Shown here piece by piece: positions 48,869 to 58,800 of a stretch of 64,000 bases of DNA. The translations under genes and the position numbers were made by a program. Source of the DNA: Ustilaginoidea virens (taxonomy: Eukaryota > Ascomycota > Sordariomycetes > Hypocreales > Clavicipitaceae); NCBI RefSeq assembly GCF_000687475.1, contig NC_057316.1, positions 2,914,001-2,978,000 of the forward strand, given 5' to 3'. The notes beneath the pieces are model-generated. The model made no database searches. It saw nothing but the letters and a program-made list of their open reading frames with translations, and had not been told where the DNA came from. How positions within the stretch are numbered: position 1 is the first letter of the stretch; every line of letters begins with the position of its first letter.

Positions 48869-51855
48869 ATGGCCGTCGAGGAGAAGCCGGGTGCGGCAGA
48901 GGCCGCCGACCCCATTTCGCCGTCTCCTTCTGCCGTGCCGAGCGAGAAGCCCAAACGGAATCTGGTAAGAGACGGCCGACGCGCTTGCCATTCGCTGTGA
49001 TGCTCTCCCTTCCTGCATGCCTGCCGTCGCCATCTCCACGCCTCAACGCCCTGCCCTGCCCTGCCCTGCCCTGCCCTGCCCTGCCCTGCCCTGCCCTGCC
49101 CTCTGCGTTGTGCCGAAATGCTGACCCGACCCACGCTTCGTGCCCGCCTGCAGGAACCCTTCACGTACAATGAAGACGACGACGACGCTCTTGGCGCCCA
49201 TCCCGAGCAGCCGCACACCCCGACCGCCACCGAACACGACCTCAACGTCACCGAGGATGATCTCCTCGAAGCCAAGGAGCTCGCCTCCCAGTACACCCTC
49301 GAGCAGGTCCGCGACATCATGATTCACGTCCGACGCATCCACGAAAAGGACCCCAACTTCCCCACCATTGTCATTGAAAAAGTAAAGACGTTTCTCGACA
49401 ACGAGGCCGTGTTTGAAAACCCCGACCAGCATCAGCACCTCATCCAAGAGATGAAGCTCGAGGCCGCCCTCGTCACCAGCAACAGCCCCTACGCCGAGGT
49501 GCGCGCCGTCGTCAGCAACAAGGACGACCCGACCACGCCGTGCTCCACCGTCCGCAGCTGGTCCATCGGCCTCCTCTTCTCCGTCCTGCTCGCCTTCATC
49601 AACCAGCTCTTCGACATTCGCCAGCCGGCCATCCGGGTCATGGCAAACGTGGCCCAGCTCCTCGCCTACCCCATCGGCAAGGCCGCCGAGAACTGGCTCC
49701 CCGACAGGGGCTTCACCCTCTTGGGCGTCCGGCACTCGCTCAACCCCGGCCCCTTCTCCAAGAAGGAGCACATGCTCATCACCATCATGGCCAACGTCGC
49801 CTACAACACCCCGTACACAAACTACATCATCTGGGTGCAGTACCTGCCCCAGTACTTCGACCAGCCCTACGCCTCCCACTTTGCCTACCAGCTCCTCATC
49901 GCCCTGGCGACCAACTTTGTCGGCTACGGCATCGCCGGCATCTGCCGCCGCTTCCTCGTCTACCCGTCCTACTGTGTCTGGCCGGCCTCGCTCGTCACCA
50001 TTGCCCTCAACTCGGCCTTTCACACCGACGTCAACCCGCCCGTGGGCGGGCCCTTCCGCTCCGTCTGGCGCATCTCGCGCATCCGCTTCTTCTACCTCAT
50101 GTTCGCCGCCATGTTCGTCTGGTTCTGGTTCCCCAACTACATCTGGCAGAGCCTGTCCAAGTTCAACTGGATCAGCTGGATCGCGCCGGGCCACCGGGAC
50201 CTCAACATCGTCACCGGCATCAACAACGGCCTGGGCCTGAACCCCTTCCCCACCTGGGACTGGAACGTGCTCCTCTGGGACTCGGCCGACCCGCTCATGG
50301 TGCCCTTCTTCAGCACGCTCAACCGCTTCATCGGCGTCTTCTGCTCCTTCTGGGTCGTGCTCATCTTCTGGTACAGGAACGTGTACAACACGGGCTACCT
50401 GCCCATCAACACGAACCGCGTCTACGACCGCTGGGCCAACCTGTACAACATCTCCCTGGCGACGGACGACCACGGGCTGTTCAACGGGCAAAAGTACGCC
50501 GGCTACTCGCCCCCGTACCTCGGGGCCGGCAACGTCGTCATCTACATGTTCTTCTTCGCCATCTACACGTCGACGCTGACGTACGCCGTCCTGTACCACC
50601 GCCACGAGATCAGCATGGGCTTCAAGGCCCTCTTCTACAGCCTGCGGCTCAAGAGGAAGCCCGTCAAGGACGAGCGCGACCTGGACGTGCACAACAGGCT
50701 GATGAAGGCGTACCCGGAGGTGCCCGAGTGGTGGTACATGGTGTGCCTGGCCTGCGCCATCGCCTTTGGCGTCGTCGGCATCGTCGCGTGGGACACGCAC
50801 ACGTCGCCCGGCGTCGTCTTCTGGGGCCTCGCGCTGTGCGCCATCTTTGTCATACCCGTGGGCATCATCAAGGCCATGACGGGCATCGAGGTGACGCTCA
50901 ACGTGCTCGCCGAGTTCGTCGGGGGCTCCTGGGTGGACGGCAACGCGCTGGCCATGAACTACTTCAAGTCGTTTGGCTACGTCACCTGCGCCCACGCCAT
51001 CTGGTTCTGCAGCGACCTGAAGCTGGCGCACTACGTCAAGATCCCCCCGCGCCAGACCTTTTCCGCCCAGATGATTGCCACCTTCCTGAGCACCATTGTG
51101 TGCATCGGCGTGCTCAACTTCCAGATGAACAGCATCCAAAACGTCTGCACGCCGCAGGCGCAGTACAAGCTCACCTGCCCCGGCGTCAACACCTTCTTCA
51201 CCGCGTCCGTGCTGTGGGGCACCGTCGGCCCGGCCAAGGTCTTTGGGCACAAGGGCCAGTACAGCCAGACCCTGGTGGGCTTCCCGCTCGGCGTCATCGT
51301 CGTCGTTCTGGTCTGGGGCCTGAACAAGAAGTTCCCCCGGTGGACGTGGGCTCGCCAGCTGCACCCCGTCGTCATGCTGTACGGGGGGATCGTGTGGGCG
51401 CCGTACAACATGTCGTACGTCTGGCCCTCCGTGCCCATTGCTTATTTTTCGTGGATCTATCTCAAGACGAGGTTTCTTGGTCTGTGGTCCAAGGTATGTG
51501 TTGCGTGTGAAGCCCAACCGGGCCCAAGAAAAGCCGCACCCGTCCCGCTCTTCTCGCCTTCTTCTTGCCACTGCACCTTTTTTGTTGTTTGTTCATGCTT
51601 TGCGACTTGGACTTTGTTTACTGACCTGGTCGATCTCCCCCACTCCCCCAGTACAACTTTGTTCTTTCCGCCGCATGGTCGTGCGGCATCGCCATTGCGG
51701 GCATCATCATCTTCTTCAGCCTGCAGTACACCGAAACCGACTTTGACTGGTGGGGAAACAACGTGTCGGAGATGGGCTGCGAAGGCAGCGCCTGCGCCCT
51801 CAAGACGCTCGCTCCGGGCGAGTCGTTTGGTCCGCAAAAGGGGCAGTTTAGCTGA
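48869..51855 (+). CDS. Oligopeptide transporter, OPT family (PT clade)
   Basis: A proton-coupled importer of small peptides in the plasma membrane. Three exons (48869-48964, 49154-51493, 51652-51855) give 879 residues, typical for the family, and all phases are 0. The first exon encodes MAVEEKPGAAEAADPISPSP and the cytosolic N-terminus continues to about 150. Signature motifs are SLNPGPFSKKEH (about 228-239) and KIPPRQTF (about 662-669). About 14 to 16 hydrophobic segments are visible. The last exon encodes YNFVLSAAWSCGIAIAGIII, a final membrane segment, and a short tail. The first intron holds a CCCTG array (about 49053-49100). Sequence composition is strongly GC-rich at third positions, which creates long antisense frames. 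Glutathione or tetrapeptide preference cannot be told. It is convergent with the NRPS-type gene, with stops 674 bp apart. Confidence 0.95.
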
Positions 51856-52529
51856 TGTTTACTTTTTTATTTTTTTTTAAATTTTTTTTATACAAAAACA
51901 AAAACAGACAAGAAAGAAAGGAGAAGCAGAGAAAAAGTAAAAAAAAAGACAGACGGGGAAAGGAAAAAAATAAGAGCAGTCTGGCACCCGTTTTTTTTTT
52001 TTTTGCCATGCTGTTTTCTTGATATGATTTCGCGCAATCACAACATGGTCCGGCATACTAATTAGCTCAAGCGATGATTTGTTATTATTAACCCAACCCT
52101 CCCCCAACCCGGCTTTCGGGGCCTGGAGTGATTATTGGGGACTGTATACGGGGGGGAGACGGATTTGCGCTGTGCGTTAGGCATTGCTTTCTTGTTCCCA
52201 TGTATGCGACATGTTTCTTTGTTTTCTGCGAGACATATTTCTTGTTCCATGTGACATAACATATTTCTTTTGTTTCTGCGAGACATATTCCTTCTTCAAT
52301 GAGAGAGACATGGGGTAAGACGACGTGGAGACGATGGGAGAGAGATGATGAAAAAGAAGCATATAATATATAGGAAACAGTGGACGGATATCTGTATATA
52401 ATAAAAATGCAACGATGATGCAAAAAACTCGCAATGATGCAGACACACGCACACACGCACACAAACAACACAACACAACCACATCAAACCAGACGACACT
52501 CGCAAAGACAGCACCAAAGACCCGCAGCT
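51856..52529. other. Convergent 3' region between OPT and NRPS-type genes
   Basis: A 674-bp AT-richer stretch. It has T- and A-rich tracts just after the OPT stop (51867-51990), a repeated TTTCTGCGAGACATATT word (about 52222-52290) and an ACACGCAC stretch near 52443. It presumably contains the two 3' UTRs. No gene seen. Confidence 0.65.
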
Positions 52530-52853
52530 TCACTCCCACGGGCCGCCGCGGCAACTCGGGCCAATCTCCACCGCCGCCTCTGGCACCGTGTCGATGCCCC
52601 TGCTCTCCTTGCTGGCTGTGGGTGTCTCGTCCCTGCCGACGACGACTGCGCCGCCCGGCTCGTCGTGCGGCGTCGCCACCGCCTCAGCCGCCGCGGAGCT
52701 CTTGTCCTTGCTCGGGCTGACGCGGGCCTTGACCCAGTCGCCGGCCCGGTTGGAAAGAAGGTCCTTGACGGACCCGTGGGGCCCGTGGGACCCGTTGCTG
52801 GGGCGGAACCGCCGGAGCCCCTTGGCCTTTGCCAGCAGCGCCCAGTTGGACGA

Positions 52854-52895
<42 letters not shown>

Positions 52896-55800
52896 CAGGC
52901 TGCCGCCGAGGCCCAGGCCCAGGCCCAGGCCCAGGCCGGTGTGCATGTTGACGGCGACGGGCTTGTTCTTCTTCTTCTTCTTCTTCTTCTTGCGCGGTCC
53001 CGCCGGCTTGGAGAGCACGCTGGCGGCGCGCATCTTGCGCGCGACCAGGGCCATTTGCTCCGAGACGGTGGGGTTGGCGATGAGCTCCGCGGCGGTGACG
53101 TGCACCGTGTGGATGCCCTCAATGTCCAGCTTGCGGAGGTCGTTGTTGAGGCGCTCGGCAAATAGGTGCGCCGGCAGGACGGTGCCGCCAACGTCGTAGA
53201 AGCGCGACGACGAGAGGAGCCTCGCCTCCTGCGAGAGGCTCCGCGTCGACGGCGGCTGCATCTCGGTCCACGCCGACAGCAGGAACTGCTGGAGCGTGGC
53301 GCGCTGCTCGCCCGACAGCCAGCTCGTGTAGCAGCTGCCGGGCTCGGCCGCTCCGTCGGGCTGCTCCGTCGTCGTCTCCTGCGCGGGCGTCGCGGCACCG
53401 GCGGCGGCAGCAGCACCGGCAGCACCAGCAGCACCAGCAGCACCGGCACCGACCGGCAGCTGCGGCTCCAGGAGCGCATAGTCGCTCGACGAGTGCAGCA
53501 GAGGCTGGCTGACCGTCTCGTAGCACGCCAGCGACCGGACCGCGCCGGCCAGCAGCGCCAGCGCCTTTTGCGCAACCTCGTCCGGCACCCGGTCCGGCGG
53601 ATACTCGATGCACAGCGCCACCCGGTCCGGCGCCGTCATGGTCGAGCCGACAAACAGGTCGGGCGCGTCCCGCACCGGCGGCTGCACCAGGCTGTACGTA
53701 AACGTCGTGTCCTGGATGTTGAGCGTCGTGGTCCCGTCCACCGGCACCTGCGACCGATGCCTGACCACGGTGCTGAAGCTCGTCCACTTTGCCCAGTCTG
53801 TGCATTCCTGCACAATCTTGCGCGCCCCCATCGCCTCGTACGGCAGCGACGCCGCGCCGTCCCGCTGGATCATCTGCAGCACCTGCAGCGCCGAGCTCTC
53901 CACCACGGGGAAGCGCACCCGGGCCGGCACAACGTTCTCCATGGGCCCCGCGATCGACGACACGTCCACGCTCGTCTCCAGCTTGAGCCGCCGGCCCTCG
54001 ACCACCTCGCCAAAGACGACGTCTGCGCTGGCAGACAGCGTGGCCAGCGCCGTTGCCCACGCGCCCTTGAGCACGCTGTCAAACGTGATGCCCAGGTCCG
54101 TCAGCGCCGACACCTTGACGTCCTCCTTGACGGACCTGACCGCTGCCGCGGGCGGTGCTGGCGCCGAGCGGGCAACCACCTGCGTCACGGCCGACTTGTC
54201 GAGGCGCCGTCTCCAGTACGCCCGGCTGTCCTCGCAGCGCGCGCCTCTCAGCGCGCGCGTGTAGTCGAAAAAGGATGTGCGCCGGAGCTCCGTGCCTGGG
54301 TGCTCGTACAGCTTCACAAAGTCCTGGACGAGCCGCGGCACGGCCGACTCGCTGACCTGCGCGTGGCTGAAGCGCATGATCAGCCTCCCGCCCTGCTGGC
54401 CCGCGTCCAGAAAGGTGAACTTGGTGGCCGGCTTTCGGAGCTGCAGCGCTTCCTTCTGGTACCCCTTGACGACCAGGTTCGCCTCGCGGGGCAGCGACGC
54501 CGCCGCCGCGACCAGCTTGCGGTCAAACTCTGCGCGAAACGAAGCAATGGCGACCTGGAACAGGTTGGAGTCGTGCACCACGAATGCCGTTCGAAGGCTG
54601 GGGTGCACTCGCGTCAGCGCGGCGCAGGCGTCTTGTACTCGATGATGACTGAGGGCGCCGTTCAGCTTCATCACCAGGCAGCGAATGTCGCTTCTTGTTC
54701 CGTACACGCCCGTCTCCAGGCTCTGGAGCTGGTACGACGATGCTTCGGCAACGTCCAGGACGTCGCTCCAAGGTATGCCGAGTTGCGGAGCGGCAACGAG
54801 CTTGACAAACCCGTGGTCGCATTCGTCCGGTAGCTTATGGCCGGCCCCGCCGGGCTTGGGGGAGCTCTTGGTCCTCGGCGACGCCTTGACTGCAGCAGCC
54901 GCAGCCGCAGCCGCAGCCGCAGCCGGTGGCGGGCCGTGTCCGTCGTCTCCTCCGTCGATGGATTGGCAAATCTCTGTCAGGGTCGCTCCTCGCAGGATCC
55001 TGGAAATGGGCACGTCGAAACCGTTCTGGCGGCACGACAGGACCAGTCTTGTTGCGAGCAGCCCGTCACCGCCTGCATCGAAGAAGCTGTCGGCTGGCTT
55101 GATGTCCGCAACCACGGCGTGCAGGACCGCCGCCCAAATCAGGCGCATCGTCTCCTCCGTCTGCGTCAGGGGCAGCGGCTTGCTCAGGATGCCCGTAAAG
55201 TACGGCTGGTTGCTGCAAGCCACGTTGGCCAAGTCGGACAACTCGCTGTGCGAGAACGGCGAGACTAGCTTCTGAAGCTTCCTCCTGTTGATCTTGAGCG
55301 AAGAGGACAAGGGAAACCTGCGCACAGGAACAAAGATTGTCGGCATGCACTGCAGAGGCGTTCCCGGCGGGTCCCATCTGGAGCATTGCGCCAACGTCTT
55401 TTCCGCCAGCCACTTTGCCGCCGCCAGTTTCGATCTCATGGGCATGGTCAGCTTTTCCAGCTCGGACGGCCCCACGAACTCCTCGTCTCCGAATTCGAGG
55501 AACGCCGCCAGGCAGCTGACGGCGTCGCTCGTGGTGATGGGCTCGACAGCCACGTCCACGTCACCACCGAGGCACTGTCGGACTTGCCTTTCCACAGCGG
55601 CAGTCCTGACCGGCAGTCCGTTGACCACAACCTCATCCCTCATGGCACCGAGGAAGCGGATGTGTCCGCGATCAAGATAGCGCGCGCGGTGGCCAGTTCT
55701 CAAGTATCGCCATTTTCTCTGGCTGCCCGGCTTCTCGAAAGCGGCCGGGTCAATGAGCGACTTACCGTGGACATACCTGTGAGGGGTGACGATGGGGCTG

Positions 55801-58800
55801 TCAATGGCCAACTCGCCCACGGCTCCGAGCGGCATGAGCTTCTTCGCATCTTCCGGATTGAGAATGAGGAACCTGCCGAGCAGAGGTGGTGCGACGACGT
55901 TGGTGTCGCTCTCCCGAGAGACCTTGAACACGGAAATGGCCAGGGGGCATACATCACCAGCTCCGTAGGCGACAAGGACATCCCTGTCGCCCAGCCAAGG
56001 CTTGAACGTGTCCTCGTCCAGGGTTCTTGTTCGGAAGCAGATTGTCTGCAGATTCGGCAATGTCGCGGGATTAATCTTTCGCGACAGGGCGGTCGTCATG
56101 TAAGTCCAAGTAATGTCCATCCGGACAATGGTGCCCTCCAGATCGTTGATCCTTTCCAAGGCGGACGGGATGCATACGCAACCTCCGTGAAGCAACGTTC
56201 CCATAATCTCCACCAGCGCCGTGTCAATGGTGTACGAGGAGAGTTGAAGCACCCTGCTTCCGCTGTGGATCTTCAAGGCCGGCCCCTGCACCGAGAGGAT
56301 GGAGCACAGGGACTCGTGCGTGAAGAAGATGCCCTTCGGGGTCTGAGCGCCGGGGGCGAGGAAGGCGCAAGCAGCTTGCTGCGGAAGGGGCTCTTGCGTG
56401 AAGACGGTGATTTGCGGTGGCAGGGAAGAGAGAAAGGTTTCGTTGACGAGCACGCAGTTTCGGATGAACTGGCTGACGTGCTTCCACGCGCCCTCCGTGA
56501 CAACCACGAGCTGCGGCTCCACCTGGCTGATGATTGCTTCCACCACGGCCATGTCTTGAGCGTCCAGGCAGACGAAACAGCCGCCGGCCTGCATGACGGC
56601 CAACATGACGACGGGCGACCACCGGCTCCTCTCCAGAACAATCGGCACCAACACGCCGGGGCCGACGCCGAGATTGACAAGATAGGTTGCGAGTTTTGTG
56701 ACGCTCGTCTCGACTTGCTGAAACGACAGCTCGCCATCCCACGCATAGATGGCGGGGGCGTACGGCCGCCCTTGGCATTGCGTCAGGATCAGCTTGTGCA
56801 GGCACGCCGGAATCTTGGTGTCGGTTTGGTCCGGCTCCCAGTCCGGGTTCATGATTTGCTGGAAATCATGCTCTGTGAACAGGTCCGTTTGCGAGAGTGG
56901 CTGGCCTGGCGTGCTGATGATGATTTGCAGTGCCCGCTGAAAGGTGTTCATGACGTTTTGGAGTTGATCTGGAGAGAGGCACCTGTAGCTCACGTCTGCC
57001 TGGATGCGGTCATCGCGAAGCGTCAAGCAAAGCGAAACGTCGCAGTTTCCATCAATCGCGCTGGACAGCAGCACCGGGTCCCAGATATCGCAGTCGGAGT
57101 CGGAATCGCTCAGAATAGCGTCGTGGACATCCTGACAGGTGACGCAGGTATTGAAGAGCCTCTGGCCCCGAATGCCAAGCGAGTGCTCGATTTCAGCCAG
57201 AGTTGGCACCTCGGTGACGGTCGAATCCATAAACGTCCTCTGCAGTCGCCACAAGGTGTCGAGCACGGTGCCTATGGGGGAAAAGTCGACCATGCAGGGA
57301 ACAAAGGTGGACGGACTGCTCGCATGTTGTGCCGTGTCTGACACAAGCGCCTGTTTTCTCTCGGCGTACTGATATCCGAAAATGACGCGATTCTCACCGA
57401 CGTAGGTACGGAGCACAAGCGCCCAAGCCAGCTGAACCACGGTGGATATGTTCAGCTGGCTCTCTGCGCAATACTGTGACAACTGGTTGCGACCTATATC
57501 CAAGCTGATGCCTCGAGACTCGAGACGTCCTTGATCCCGTATGATGAGGCGCGGAAAGATGCACGGCGTCGCACCGTCAAGGTTGCCTCTCCATATGTCG
57601 AGATTGCGGGAAGAATCGGGAGAAGAAAGGTGCCGATAGTGTCGGCGAGGGAGGGCCTCGGAAACGCTCATGGACACGTTCCTGGCCATGTATAATTGTC
57701 TCAACTGGGCGACTAGATTGTGGATACCGTTCAACTAGATTGATCCAACATTATTATGACGTTCTGTTCTCTTCGGAGAGGACGGTGGGGAGCGGCTTGG
57801 GTTAGCGGAAATCAAGGAACCACCTACATCACAAAGAGCTTGGCTGCAATCAATCCTCAAATACGTTTTGCGGCGTGATCGGCCAACCGAAATTCTGTGC
57901 CGAGGCTGAGATGACGATGTCTTCTTCATTGGCGGCAGAGCGCAGAGCGTCTCCATTGGATCATCTGAATCGATGAACAGCATGGCAGGCGAGACCTTCT
58001 TCAGAACAAGCTGGTCGAACAGACCGCTTTCCGAGACACTGTCGATGAAAATGCTGCGCAAACCACTGTGGGAGGAAACAAGGGCCTCCCACGCGGCACA
58101 AAGTCTGCCCTGGTCGACCAAACTGCCATCAGGTGTGGCGAGCTCATAGGTGCGGCTGACATGAAAGCAATTTTCGTCAAGAGTTTGCGCCACGAGAATC
58201 TCTTGTTGCGTAGCATCGACAGGGTAGATTGTTTCAACGTTATCGACTCCGCTGATGCCAATGTCGACAAACCTTTTCCCCGACAGCTTGAAAAGTTTCT
58301 CATAGGTTGTCTCCAGAAGGGGGACATCGGAAAGGGTCAGCTCAGGCTGCATGCTGCCCAAACAGGAGATGGCTGTGACGAGGCAAAGTTCAAAACCGTG
58401 CATCCAGGAGACGATGCGGTCCTGATGCTTCGAGTTGACATTGTACAACAAGTCTATTCTGGCCCCATGGCCATCCACAGCAGCAGATACTTCAAAAAGA
58501 GCGATGCGTCCAACCGCGGGACCAATGTCAGAAGCGAGGGAGCAAGCGTCACGGCCGGGGGCGGCAATGGGCTCCAAGATGCCATTCTCCCGTTGAAGCA
58601 GATCAAGCGTCTCGACGCAGTTGAACATGATTTCAACGGGGACTGGGGTTGCCGGCGCGCCCTCGGCAGCCAATCTGGACTGGAAAAGGGGGATGCCGCC
58701 ACGGGGGATGGCCTTGCGAGTGTCCTTGACGACCTTGATCAAATGGATCGGGTCATTACCGGCGGAAGCCGGGATGCTGATGGGACACAGGCTGGTGAAC

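Noticed and set aside
49043..51571. Antisense frame of 842 codons across the OPT gene, and a 656-codon frame in another forward phase.
   Set aside because: Both are shadows of a gene with very GC-rich third positions. Their composition (Val/Glu/Asp-rich or Arg/Leu/His-rich) matches reading GC3 codons in other frames, while the OPT frame has clear family motifs and splice sites.
53166..57341. Plus-strand frames of 555 and 651 codons opposite the NRPS-type gene.
   Set aside because: Same cause as over the OPT gene. They show no domain signature and are rich in Arg, and the minus strand carries recognisable NRPS folds.
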